Shown here: piece by piece, positions 1 to 11,590 of the stretch
How the letters are laid out: every line of letters begins with the position of its first letter
How positions within the stretch are numbered: position 1 is the stretch's first letter
NCBI GenBank assembly: GCA_023053685.1
Contig: JALIGW010000016.1
Coordinates: forward strand, 1,359,001 to 1,423,000
Length of the DNA stretch: 64,000 bases
Direction: 5' to 3'
DNA from: Diadophis punctatus similis
Lineage: Eukaryota; Chordata; Lepidosauria; Squamata; Dipsadidae
Position numbers and translations under genes: made by a program
The notes under the pieces: model-generated
The model's input: the letters and a program-made list of their open reading frames with translations, nothing else
Told to the model about the DNA's origin: nothing
Databases searched by the model: none

Positions 1-58
1 GAAAAAGTCCCGATACGTCACGTGACGTCGCTGTGATGACATGAGTTTGATACCCCTG
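1..58. mobile_element. hAT-type element, right end only
   Basis: The sequence ends in GAGTTTGATACCCCTG, the inverse of the CAGGGGTGTCAAACTC terminus seen in the element at 22239. It also carries the CACGTGA core found there. The left part lies outside the window, so no target duplication can be checked. Confidence 0.6.
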
Positions 59-170
59 GCATACAGTATCCATTTATTCCAAATCTCGACTGGTAAAAAG
101 GAAGAGAAAGCTGAATACATCACATTCTCAATAATCAAGGCAAGGCTTATTCTTGAAAGCAAAGTAAAAG

Positions 171-282
171 AGTCCCAAAAGTACTTTTTTCAAGAGGCAA
201 CTGGACTTTCTGGTTAAACCTCTTGAAAAAAGCACCTTTGGGACAAACCATGACCTGGATGACTGAGATTCTCCATAGACAC
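171..282 (-). mobile_element. Penelope-associated repeat fragment, folded on itself
   Basis: Two copies of a GTCCCAAA...CAAGAGG segment face each other as 26-nt arms (172-197 and 219-244), and a CATGACCTGG...CCATAGAC tail follows. The same pieces recur at 32282-32402 and 44306-44770. I associate the family with Penelope-like elements from memory of its wide distribution in vertebrates; no protein is encoded here. Confidence 0.5.
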
Positions 283-689
283 AAAGTAAAATAGGATAAA
301 AATCCATCCTTGGATAACAAAAGCCCACAATCAGCTGATGGCTATTGCAAGGTTAACATGAAAGGGAAATGTTTCACAATTATTTGTCAAACTTGAAGCT
401 CTGAACTGTTTTTATCTCTAGTAAGTGATTGAAAGGGATTGAATGACTGGTTTGAAATGAGGAAAAACTGGGGAATGTGATTAGTTAACAAATGCTCAAT
501 GGTAGAACCAATACAGATGACCCCATAAAATCAATCAAATCAAACCTATATTACAGCCTTTGGACCAGAAACCACAACAATACATTCATAGTTCTGTAAT
601 TACTAATAAAAATTTAAAAATGCAATAAAATTACTTAAGATTCTTTATAGTCAGAAATCTACAATCTCTATTTTTTATTTTTTCAGTTC
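283..689. other. AT-rich stretch, nothing recognised
   Basis: No coding frame, repeat termini or RNA gene could be recognised between the Penelope-associated fragment and the BovB end. Confidence 0.5.
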
Positions 690-1366
690 TTTATTTGTTG
701 TTGCTGTTAATTGCGAAGTCGTGTCCGACCCATCGCGACCCCATGGACAACATTCCTCCAGGTCTTCCTGTCCTCTACCATCCCCCGGAGTCCATTTATG
801 TTGACCCCGACTGCTTCAGTGACTCCATCCAGCCACCACATTCTCTGCCGTCCCCTTCTTCTTTTGCCCTCAATGTTTCCCAGCATTAGGCTCTTCTCCA
901 GTGAGTCCTTCCTTCCAGTAGTGGGTTCCTGCCGGTACGGTTAATAGCTGTTGTTTGGCGCAGAGCCAAAGACGCTGCTGCCGTTCGCGGTGCGGGGGCT
1001 TTCCCCGGGCGCTGCCACCGCCCGCATGGACACCGCCAATTGCGTTCTTTTGCCCTCTGCGCATGTGCAAAGTGTTTTGCATGCACAGAGGGCAAAAGAA
1101 CGCAATTGGCGGCGTCCATGCGGGCGGGGAAAGCGCCCGGGGAAAGCTCCCGCGCCGCGAACGGCAACAGCATCTTCGGCTCTGCACTGAACAACAGCTA
1201 TTAACCGTACCAGCAGGAACAGGCAGGAACCCACCTCTGCTTCCTTCTCATTTGGTGGCCAAAGTATTTGAGTTTCATCTTCAGGATCTGGCCTTCTAAA
1301 GAGCAGTCAGGGTTGATCTCCTCTAGGACTGACGGGTTTGATCGCCTTGCAATCCAAGAAACTCAC
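690..1366 (-). mobile_element. BovB (RTE) LINE 3' end, split by a hAT element
   Basis: Read on the minus strand, the sequence runs through AATACTTTGGCCACC (about 1247-1261) and ends in a GGTCGCGATGGGTCGGACAC-type block (about 718-745). This is the characteristic 3' part of BovB/RTE LINEs known in squamates and ruminants. The copy is 5' truncated and about 345 bp long once the inserted hAT element (916-1239) and its duplicated target are removed. It has no functional reading frame. Its tail reads into AACAGCAACAACAAATAAAG. Confidence 0.75.
916..1239. mobile_element. Foldback hAT-type non-autonomous element
   Basis: The termini are CAGTAGTGGGTTCC and GGAACCCACCTCTG, flanked by a perfect 8-bp target duplication CTTCCTTC (908-915 and 1240-1247). 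The interior is a GC-rich palindrome with arms of about 130 nt (about 935-1063 and 1079-1210). It codes for nothing, and the apparent frames on both strands are products of the palindrome. An 8-bp duplication and CAG/CTG ends fit the hAT superfamily; the family name is not known to me. Confidence 0.8.
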
Positions 1367-2720
1367 TCTTTATTTCTTTATTTCTTTATTAAAACAATGC
1401 TGAAATATATTATTCTTATATGCCACCTAATTTGTAATACTTTCTAAGGGTAGAAGTCAACTAATTCTTTACTGGTAAATGCGGGTTTTAGTCAGTAGTC
1501 AAAGAAGTGAATGGAAATTGGATTATATTAGAATTAATTTTGCCTCCTGGTGCTCTTGTAACAAGGAAAACGTAAAGGGTGCACTGTCACTTTTGTTCAG
1601 TTGCAAGTAATCTTACATTTCCTTCAGAATTTCAGGAATATATTCTGGGATTAGGAAAATATTTTTAAACCTACCGGTAGAATACAAGTTACAAATTATT
1701 CATATTTAAAATTAATTGAGTTATCCTACAGCTATTCATTTTTGTGTTTTGTTACTTGATGTTAGCCAAAAAGCAGCATTTTTATCACATTTTCCTATTG
1801 AATGGTTAATAAGAATGAGAAAATAGCTAGAATATATCTGAACCTATGAAACAATATAGACTTTGGATATACTAAAAACGAAGATACTCTTCTTGGTCAT
1901 AAATCAGTGTAACACACCAGACTGCATAAATATTCTTATGCCAAGTCACATGGTATTCCTTCACAATAATAAATGCAATCCCTTGTTGTAAAATGTCCAT
2001 TAATAATACAGATTTCTTGATTCCTGGTAGAAAAGTAGCACTTAAAACCAAAGTGATTCCTTTGTCTTGATTAGAGGAAGTAAAGAAACCAGGCCTAACA
2101 TGCTTTATATTATGGTTATGCTGCATCAGCTATGCAGCTTTATATTACCTCTATTTTTCCCTTACCATCCAGGAATATCATTAAAAAAAGATGTCTAAAT
2201 CTCTTTCATCATTGTGCCATATTATACCAATTACAGCCGTCCCCTCCTGTTCACTGCCAACCAAGTGCTTGATTATTGATTTATGTTTTGCTGGCATTAA
2301 CTTTGTAAAAACTTTCAGAAGTCTTTCTTGGACTATGATAGGATGTGATTTGTATTTTTAGATCCCATGTTCTCAGAATGAATAGCTGAAATGCCTATTG
2401 AAAAACTGTTTTAAAATACAGCTTATTTCTTTCACTATGAAATTAATAATGAAGTCAATGATTTTTTCCCCTTATAACCAACTTCTGTAACACAGAAGGG
2501 CAAAAAGAAAATTAACTTTAGTTACATTCTTAATTAAAGTTAAATAGAATTCCGGCACTTGTAGATCAGAATGATTGCTAATTATTATTCCTAAAGGACT
2601 AGACAGATGAGTTAAACACAAGTCACTACTTAAGTGATACGTTAAAAAAATTCATACTTTTATGTTTGCTATTTGATGACAGAAATGAAATGAAATGAAC
2701 CTGTCCTGTGAAGAACAGTA
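1367..2720. other. AT-rich intergenic sequence, nothing recognised
   Basis: No coding frame beyond chance length and no recognisable repeat ends. Confidence 0.5.
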
Positions 2721-2721
2721 A

Positions 2722-3100
2722 AGGATATGGATAAATTTAGCCTAAAAGCAAAAGCTCAGAGGGACAAGATAAAGCAAGCCTTGAGGGGATGCCACAGAGA
2801 GGAGGGGAGCAGGCTGTTCTCTATAGCACCAGAAAGCCAAACAAGGAATAACGGATGGAAGCTGACCAAGGAGAGATTCAACCTGGAAGTGAGGAGAAAC
2901 TTTCTGACGGTGAGAGCGATCAACCAGTGGAACAGCTTGCCAGCGGAGGTTGTGAGAGCCCCAACACTTGCAACCTTCAAGAGGAGACTGGACTGCCATC
3001 TGTCTCAAATGGTGTAGGAACTCCTGCTTGAGCAGGGGGTTGGACTAGATGACCTACAAGGTCCCTTCCAACTCTAATAATAAATCTAATAAAATCAATA
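2722..3100 (+). mobile_element. CR1/L3-type LINE, 3' end
   Basis: A 96-codon frame (2727-3017) contains RRNFLTVRAINQWNSLP followed by an FKRRLD motif, the conserved C-terminus of the CR1-group reverse transcriptase ORF. The untranslated tail GGGGGTTGGACTAGATGACC and TCCCTTCCAACTCT follows, typical of snake CR1 3' ends. It is strongly 5' truncated and therefore dead. It sits head-to-tail with a second, more decayed CR1 end. Confidence 0.85.
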
Positions 3101-3111
3101 GTTGAAGAGCT

Positions 3112-3722
3112 GTTACAGGAAAGAGAGTGTGGATTTATTCTCCAGAGTAAGACAAGAACCAATGAATGAAAGCTTTACACAGGAAAAGTCAAACTTGAAA
3201 CAAGGAAGACATCCTGCCCATGAGAGCTATTAAGCAGTAGAACAGCTTGTCTCCTAGCTCACTGAGAGTTTTCAAGCAAAGATTATTCAGCTATTTGTCT
3301 GGGATGGCCTGAGATTTCTGCTCTGGGTAGGGGTTTGGACTAGAAGACTCTAGACTAGAAGACTAGAAGGTCCCAACCAGGGGTGGGTTCCTCCCGATTC
3401 GGACCGGATCGCCCGAACTGGTAGCGATCCGCTTGTGACATCACTGTCGGTGCCATTCCATGCACGCCACCATTTTTTTTTTGCAAATTTTTCTCCTTCT
3501 GCGGCTTGAAAAAGAGCCCTCCCGCCCGCCTGCGGGTGAATGCTGAACTTTATTTCTTCGCCCAAAGCACAGCTGATGAGCTCCTCAGCTGTGTTTCGGG
3601 CTAATTCCTTCGTCTAAGCATGTGCGGAAGTGAAATCGCGTACAAAACGTCATGTTGCAAACCGGTGGCAAAGGTAAGTGGAACCCACCCCTGGTCCCAA
3701 CTCTATGGTTCTATGATTCTAT
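3112..3722 (+). mobile_element. CR1-type LINE, 3' end, split by a hAT element
   Basis: Decayed CR1 C-terminal and tail sequence (TTTGGACTAGAAGACTCTAG) is interrupted at 3378-3693, then resumes as CTCTATGGTTCTATGATTCT. The ATTCTATG-like end is the usual CR1 terminal repeat. The internal GACTAGA segment is tandemly repeated just before the insertion. Confidence 0.75.
3378..3693. mobile_element. hAT-type non-autonomous element inside CR1
   Basis: The ends are CAGGGGTGGGTTCC and GGAACCCACCCCTG-like sequence, with a perfect 8-bp target duplication GTCCCAAC (3370-3377 and 3694-3701). Removing the element restores the CR1 tail. No transposase is encoded. It belongs to the same family as the elements at 916, 8102, 13089, 37382, 41033 and 53302. 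Confidence 0.85.
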
Positions 3723-3873
3723 GTCTAAAAGACCAATAACAAAACAAACTTAGATATGTACATTAATATAGCATGAAACTCAGGGTATTAGATTTAAATT
3801 ACTTAGAATTTTACTAGCTGAATCGTTTTCAGCACAATGTAGCCCAATATATGTAAAATCTCGAGTGATCAAT

Positions 3874-3958
3874 TGATGATGATGATGATGATGTTCGTCC
3901 ATCGTATTCGAAGAGGACCTTGACATCTATGAGAATCGGGGGGGATGTCAAGATCAAT
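3874..3958 (-). repeat. (TGA)n tract joined to an unnamed dispersed repeat
   Basis: Seven TGA units are followed by GTTCGTCCATCGTATTCGAA and GAGGACCTTGACATC. The same sequence, in the opposite orientation and with its own short ATC array, ends the repeat at 48226-48696. A trinucleotide tail of this kind is typical of RTE-like LINEs, but the family was not identified. Confidence 0.55.
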
Positions 3959-5389
3959 TGATACAGTATGTATGAATGGCTAAAGCACACTAAGCAGCAC
4001 ATTATATTGTTGTCAAGTAAATATTATTTTTAAATGGTCTAAAACTGTATTACACATCAACTTTGCCCCAGTGTTTCATTTCACAATATCATAACTTCAA
4101 AATAAGTCAACATTGAGGGATGTATATTCCAAGTTAATCTTAACAATAAATAAGTTCATCAGCATATATTAGTGATCAGTTTATGAATTATGAATTATTT
4201 AGTTCTTTGTTAACTTGGAGGGTTAACAAAAAAGCACAAGCATGACAATTATATGCGGTACATTGAAATTGCTTTGGTGTTATAAACAGTGGCATATTCC
4301 TTTTGTTCCCTTTTGTTTCCTTCTTGAAAATATTTAATTTGAAGACAAATTACATTTGAAGTTTTAGATAGCTCAAATAAATTATATTTTACTTTTAATT
4401 TTTCAAAAATAATATGCAGTTTTAATGCAATGTCAATGATACATTGGACTGATATTGGAAGTATTTTAAAAGTCTTTAAAAACAAAGATTACTGTGGTAG
4501 CATGGATTACTGGCTATCTTATCTTCTGCGTATTTACTTAGAGGAAACTTTCAGTGCATTTTGTGGAACTTCTATAACTTATCTATAACATATATAAAAA
4601 CGATTGCAGCCTGAAACTGTCTTTTCATACTGACAAATGAACAATGGTCAAGAGTTTTGAGATAAAAGTCCTAAGAATCAACTTTTTGATTTGGTAAAGT
4701 ACTAATCATTAGCAACAGCTATATCATAGCATGCATTCTGTAAATCATCCTTACAAATTAGAATTACTCAAATTTCATATTTAATTTGATATATTTCTAT
4801 TTCCTTGACGCTGAAGCGGAAACTAATATGCAAGCTATTAAAGAAGAAAACAGACACAAATCATTGTTAATTTTACTACAGTGAAAGACGCTGTCATCTA
4901 ATTTCATTGCAGGACATAAAGCACATGCAAAACTCAATAAATAAACAGGGGGGGCGGGAACTGGTGGTTCCATATTCACTGAAACATTGGAATAGCAGGA
5001 AGGCATTCCAACAAATAAAAAATAGATGGGAAAGCCATTAAAAAGAAATCAAAATGCTTTTGTGGTTAAAGAAAAATTGGCTCTGAAGGGTAATAATGGT
5101 CCCCTATGATCACAGGTCAAGTACATTAAAAGTGCTATTATCTGAGGAGCCTTTCATATGCTTGTCTCTTTTATTTGGTTTGGACGGTCTATAGAACTTT
5201 CTTCGTATTAATTGCTGCCAAATGGCTTTTGTCTGTTGGTATTTCATTTTAAAATTCTGCTTCTCAAACTGTTGTTCCCCCCACGTTCCCTCCCCACTTT
5301 AAACAGTGTTAAAATGAGTCACAGGCAAATGTCTGACATATAGTCTCTCTATCAAGAGTGATATTTTTATGAAATTCAAGGCAAATTGG

Positions 5390-5390
<1 letters not shown>
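3959..5390. other. AT-rich intergenic sequence, nothing recognised
   Basis: No recognisable coding or repeat feature; the short frames are chance. Confidence 0.45.

Positions 5391-5435
<45 letters not shown>
5391..5435. repeat. (AC)n microsatellite
   Basis: About 22 uninterrupted AC units, with a further short ACACAC run just beyond 5440. Confidence 0.95.
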
Positions 5436-5438
<3 letters not shown>

Positions 5439-8034
5439 GTGTACACACACAGAGGGAACATTGTAAGGTCAATGTAAAATAGGTCCCCCAAATAAGTAAT
5501 TTATGAATTTTAGCAGGATTAAATAAACTGACCACTGAAAACATCATAAAACAATATAATGATGGATCACTAATAATTCTGAGACATTCCTGCAAAAAAA
5601 TAATAATGCATTCATCCTCTTGATTATAGTTCATCCTATAGTCCATATATGTGAAAAAGGTATTTGAAAGAGATTATTTCATACACATGGAAGCAAAATG
5701 CAGCACTTTTTAAAAGGAAATGCTGCTTTAAAGACTATATGGCTCACATACACATGCCAGTTTGTAAAAAAATAATTGAAACATGCACATCAATCAAGTA
5801 AAATATTTGGTTGGTTGGTTTTTAATGTATTTTAAAGCATTAATTGAAGTTGGACAATAATATTCACACAATTGTTGAACAGACTTGTTCATATGCTTAC
5901 TGCACAAAGTAATGTCTCTGTTTGTTTGCTATATATACATCCATTCACATGACAATTGCTATATTGTACATGTGTTAAAAGTGTGTTTGCAAGTTCATTT
6001 CTTGCCAGAAACCCAATATTATTAGGTTGCAGATGTAAAGAACAAACAACTCTATGTCTTCTTTTAAATTTTGGCACAAATATACACTATAATGCTGAAA
6101 GAACATCCTGGGCTAAGACTATTATCTGAATACTTCGAAAGATTTTGTTTAATTTATACAATTTAATGATCAATTCAAACTTCATCAAGTTGTAAATATA
6201 TATATTTTTAGTGGACACAAACATTTCTATGTTACATTCAGAAATATGGTGAATATTAATAAGGATTCTCTTGATTGTGTTGTTTTCTCAGATAGGAAAA
6301 ATCAATATGAATTGACCATCATACTGAAAAAAACATGCACATGAGTTCCACATGTTCTATTATAGCAAGCAACAGCATAACCTTATAAATCAGTCAGCAA
6401 ATAAAAGTATAATAAAAACCAGCGAACTTTCCATATTTAAATTCCACAATGACTAAAATAGTTTAAGCGCTTATCTTAATCTTTAGAATGGGAAATCTGT
6501 TTTTCACAAGACCCTAGCAAACATCCCCATAGTTTCTGAATTTAGCTTACTTTGCTATAAATTCAAATCTCAAGAATAAGGAAAACAGATAGAACAACTA
6601 TTGGGAAGAAAGCACACAAAGAGCATTCTAAAACAATAAATACAAAACATTTCTGAGAGGGAAGTGGAGGAAAAGTCATATCTCTTTCTAAACTATCAAT
6701 TAAGTCAGATATTGAATGTTTTGGAAACTAGGTTCTGGGTCCTTCACAGATGTTCTTCCCACATAATAATTATATTTAAAAAATGCCTAGATCTTATGAA
6801 AGCTTCCTGAGACCCTGAGGAATTTCAACCAATCACATTTTCCCACCTCTATATTTTCCGAACATGTTGGACTATGATTCCTAACCAGAAAATCTCTTAT
6901 ATGGGGAAAACATTACATTTCACTAGAAAAGAGGAATACAAAAGATTGGATTACTTAAGCACATATTATTCTGAGCCTTACCTACTTTCCGCTCCCATAA
7001 AAATAAAGTACCCCACCCTAACTCTTTATATTTTCTGGAACAAAGTTGAGGGAAATAATTCCTCCAGATGATGCTGAAATACAACTTCCAACTTCTTGCC
7101 AAAGAAGAAACAACAGAAACAAAATTGGTTTCCACTCTGGACTATATATTGACCCCTGTGATCTACAAAAACAAAGGTTTCATATCTTTAACTAATCCTT
7201 TTGTACGCAAGAGGGTTTCACCAATATCACATTTTAATAAATGAACCCAGGAAGCATAAAGTTAAATCTTTGTCCTTCTCTATAATATGTGGCTAATTTC
7301 TATAGCCTCAGCACCATACAGCATCATTTCTACTGAGGTCTTTGTTTAGTTTACTGTCAAATAAATGTTGTTTCTTCATTCTAACTCTTAAGTGAAAACT
7401 GCCCAATATCTTTATGCGCAAAAGCCCATTTATTAAAAGCTGGAAAAAAATCTGTTGATGAGTGAAAAAGTATATCCAGTCCTGCTGATTCATTTTCACT
7501 ACAAGTGATACAATAATGGAAGAATAACCCCAAGGGATAATTTATCACTAACCATCAACACTGATATCTGATTATGTTCCCAGTTGGGGCTGGGGGCCGA
7601 GACTATGGGGAAGGGAAAAAAGAAGGTAGTCAAAAGTTCAAAATAACAATCTAACTTTTTAATTTTTATTTTATTATGGAACTGATAGATTTTCTATTCT
7701 GGGTGAAAGAAAATAATTAAAGGATTAGCTGAGTATGAAATTAAATAGCATTTTTCTGCTGCATGTTAAAGAATCTGCATAGGAAGTGCTTGAATTGAAA
7801 CAAGCTTCTGAGTGGTTTTGATTTTGTACAAGAAAGTGAATCCAATTTTTTTAAACAACACAACGTACTAGGAAAAAAATCACCCTTCCTTCAACTTTCC
7901 TCGCATTGCCAATACAGCTTAAATAATAGAGGGTTAAAGTAAGTTTTCAAAATGATATGTGTAAACGATATAGAAAACTATACTTGAATCATTTTAAAAA
8001 CTTTTCCGCATCACAGCAGTTTATTCATTATTTG
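5436..8034. other. AT-rich intergenic sequence, no gene seen
   Basis: No coding exon or young transposon was recognised. A segment at about 7096-7135 resembles 9068-9107 (shared CAAAATTGG.TTCCA), so part of this stretch may be an old unclassified repeat. Confidence 0.45.
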
Positions 8035-8042
8035 TATTAGAG

Positions 8043-8679
8043 CAGGGGTCTCAAACTCGATTTCATTGAAGACCACACCAGGGTTGTATTTGACCTTGGG
8101 GCAGAGGTGGGTTCCTGTGGTTCGGACCAGTTCTATAGAACCGGTAGTAGAAATTTCCCCCCGCTTGCTGAGCCGGCAGCAATGGCTGGCTGGCCACGCC
8201 CCTGAACCAGCTCTCTCAGTGGTGCTGTAGGTGCCGCCATCTTGTTTATCGCTTCTGCGCACACGCAGAAGCTGTTTTTTGCTTCTGCACATGCGCAGAA
8301 GCAGGGTTTTTAGTGTGAGGAAGCGAACTGGCAGCGATGTATGTCAGAACCCACCCCTGCCTTGGGGGGCTGGGGTGGGCATGGCCAGCTTGATGTCACT
8401 CTTGTTGGGGGAGGCGTCTGTGGTAGCCTGAGCACTCTGCCAGCAAAATGGGCTCCTGAGCTCCATTTTTGGCTGTGACAGCCTCCTGCAGCCCTCCATT
8501 TTCACTGGCAGAGGGCTGCAGGAGGCCATCACGGCCAAAAACGGAGTCTGGGAAGGCCATGCACGGCCCTCCTGAGCTCCATTTTCACTGGCAGAGGCAC
8601 CGCAGGCCGGTCCTTCGCAGGCCAGATCTAAGCACACCATGGGCTTGATCCGTGCTGTGCCTTGAATTTTACACCCCTG
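8043..8679. mobile_element. hAT-type element (outer), interrupted by another
   Basis: The ends are CAGGGGTCTCAAACTCG and ACACCCCTG, with a perfect 8-bp target duplication TATTAGAG (8035-8042 and 8680-8687). The interior holds a fold made from CCTCCTGCAGCCCTC and its inverse (about 8480-8530). A piece of the same interior recurs at 28871-28935. The element codes for no transposase. Confidence 0.85.
8102..8359. mobile_element. hAT-type element nested in the outer element
   Basis: The ends are CAGAGGTGGGTTCC and GAACCCACCCCTG, with a perfect 8-bp target duplication CCTTGGGG (8094-8101 and 8360-8367). It contains an internal inverted pair built on TTCTGCGCACACGCAGAAGC. It was inserted after the outer element. 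Confidence 0.87.
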
Positions 8680-8687
8680 TATTAGAG

Positions 8688-10678
8688 TGTTTAAACAGTT
8701 ATTTTCTTTTGATTTTTTTTTAAAAATAACCACCTTCAGTCAAGCTATCAATTACAACAACACTTTGGGAAAGGATGTTTTTAGAATGTGAAACATGAAA
8801 TGTAAGTATTGCATACCCTGGATGAGGAAATGGCTATTTGAGAAAAAAGAAGATCGGGAGCCTCTCTGCTGGCATTTTTTACTTATAATAGTGGAGAATA
8901 TACTTTGATAATGAAACATCTGCAAGATGTAAGCTTAGAAACCTCATTTTTCAACTTGTCTATCCATGACAGTGTGCCTTTGTCTTCCTAGTAATGTAGT
9001 CTTCCTTTTATCAGCATATCACCTGCTTCACTATATGCACAGAAAAACTCAAAGCTTTTATATTTGTTTGCCAAAGACGAAACAGCAGAAGCAAAATTGG
9101 CTTCCATTTTTACAACCAGTCTACTGAAGATGAAATTGTGTTTCTGACTGAGTTCAGGATAGCATTTATGGCAAAGGATCTCCTCATTTTACAGTTCTCA
9201 TGTATCTCACAGGAAATTAGATTTGTAAGCATGTTTAATATTTCAACTTGACCATCTGGATATAGAAGATGTAATCCCATCTTGTAGATGAGTGAGCTGA
9301 GCTGTAGTACCTTGTCTCTTTGCAAGTACGGATAAGGGATCTATGTTTCCTCACTTGAGGGAAAAAAGCTTCCTCACCTGAGGGGGGGGGATATTCAAAC
9401 TAATTTTTAAGGAATTTTACCCCCCTAAAAACATTGTCTGTACAGATCAGCATCAGTCTGTTCAATTTTGCTGCCTGTTTTAAGTAGTAGGACAATTCTA
9501 TTTTACACACTGGCCTTTTAAAATGCCATTTAAAATGGCCGTACATATTTGTGTATAACTACCTCTATCATCTAGAGTTTTTGTTGATATCTTTTTCTAA
9601 TAATGTAATTATTAAATTCCCCAAGAAACATTATTTTAAAGGGCAGTGTGTCATTTTTGTTATGGAAATTTTCCCAATGTAGGCTCTTAAGCACATGCAA
9701 TCTAGCACCCTTATCTCTTTTATATAAAGCTGTCAAATACATGTTTTTCCACAAGTCATATCACTCAAAAGCAAATGTTTTTCATATGAGAATTTTTGAC
9801 ATAAGAAAAAAGACTCTATCAAATTTCATCACTATCACCACCTACGCTACAATGAAATGGATATGGAATCCATCTTGGAGAATCTTGTAAATTTAAACCT
9901 GTGATACATTTCTTTTATATTTTCCAGGTTATGATTGTGGCCCTTAACTAAAATATTATCTGCCCCAAATAGTACATCACATATTTTCACTATGCAGTGG
10001 AATTTCAGAGCTTTGAGCTCACAAAAATGTAGACTGCTCTACTTATTTGTTGTGACACACTGACATTTTTTAAATTGTGCTTTTGCATACCATTAACTTA
10101 AACCAATGTCTGGCTGCAGCAGAGCACGGATAGGAAATTTAATGTGCTCTAGACATTTGATGCACTTTGGTTGGGATTGATAGATTATGAAACTTCACGT
10201 ATCCAAGGATAATGGCTTGGATGAAAGCTAATTACCTGAAATAGATTTATGAAAAGTTGGAATCACTATGGGAGATCAATCTTTGATCTAGGAATTGCCC
10301 AGCTTCCTAGTTTAGGACATCCTTGTATTCTGAAACAAAACTTACAATTTGTAAGTAATTCAATTTGTATTACTAGAGCTGCTGCTGAAAAGTCTGTAAG
10401 GATTTGTAACCAACTGATCAGAAATAAGATTTTTGTTTGTTCATGTAGCTTTTAAAAAGAAAAAGAGAGATAGATGTCATGTAATTACATCATAAAATGT
10501 TTGCTCATTTTATACATTTGGTTCATATAGAATGCTCTAGAAACTCTCTGTATTAATTTGTAACTAATTTAATAAACGGAGAGTAGTGGACATAAAGTTG
10601 TATACAGCCATGGCATTTGACATGTTCTGTGATCCCCATGCATTCTATCCTAAAAAGATGAAGTTTTCTTTTATAACC
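8688..10678. other. AT-rich intergenic sequence, nothing recognised
   Basis: No gene or identifiable transposon end; only short homopolymer runs such as the G tract near 9384. Confidence 0.45.
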
Positions 10679-10960
10679 GTGATGGCGAACCTATGGCACG
10701 CGTGCCACAGGTGGCATGCAGAGCCATATCTGAGGGCATGCGAGGCGTTGCCCTATGTCAGCTCCAGCACGCATGCATGTGCAGGCCAACTGATTTTCAG
10801 CCTTGGGGAAGGCCGTTTTTGCCCTCCAGAGGCTTCAGGAGGCTTCCCTAAAGCCTCCGGAGTGTGAAAAACAGCCCAACGGGCAAACCGGACATTCAGA
10901 AAAACGACTTCCAGTTTGCCCGTTGGGCCGTTTTTTTGCACTCCGGAGGCTTCAGCCTCC
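10679..10960. mobile_element. hAT-type fragment with internal foldback
   Basis: It starts with the widespread terminus GTGATGGCGAACCTATGGCA. It contains an inverted pair around GCCCAACGGGCAAAC and GTTTGCCCGTTGGGC (about 10854-10893 and 10910-10950). The right terminus is missing; the sequence passes directly into a CR1 fragment. Confidence 0.6.
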
Positions 10961-10961
10961 T

Positions 10962-11590
10962 GAATATATAATGATATTGGAATACTGCTATCATGTCACC
11001 TCTAGTTGTTCTTTTCTCTAGACTACCCAAACCCAAATCCTGCAACCGTTCATCATATGTTTTAGTCTCCAGTCCTTTGATCACCTTAGTTGCTCTTCTC
11101 TGAACTTTATCCAAAGTCTCAACATCTTTTTTTGTAGTGTGGTGGCCAAAATTGATTGAGTGTTCCAGGTGGTCTTACTAAAGTTTTATAAAGTGGTACT
11201 AATACTTCATGTGATTTTGATTCTATGCTTCTGTTTATACAACCAAGAATTGTATTTGCTTTTTTTGCTGCCGCTACGCACTGCTAGCTCATATTCAAGT
11301 GATCATCCACTACGACTCCAAGGTCCCTCTCACAGTTATTGTTTTTAGCCAGATCCCACCTAATCTGTACATATACCTTTGATTTTTTCTGCCAAAATGT
11401 AAAACTTTGCTTTTCTCCACATTAAAATTCATTTTGTTGGATAGGTCCCATTATTCAAGTCTGTCAAGATCTTTTTGTATCCTAAGCTTGTCTTCTACGG
11501 TGTTGGCTATTCCAGCCAGCTTAGTGTCATCTGCAAATTTGATGAGTTCCCCTTCTATGTAGTTGATTCAGATCCATAACAGGGCACACC
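10962..11590 (-). mobile_element. CR1-type LINE fragment
   Basis: The minus-strand translation contains DKVQRRATKVIKGLETKTYD and ERLQDLGLGSLEKR, the conserved C-terminal part of the CR1 reverse-transcriptase ORF. Upstream reverse-transcriptase sequence (around 11480-11560, matching the ADDTKLAG region) is in broken frames. Both ends are truncated. Confidence 0.85.

Noticed and set aside
870..1299. Five overlapping frames of about 100 codons on both strands
   Set aside because: All lie in the palindromic hAT element; similar peptides on both strands reflect the inverted repeat.
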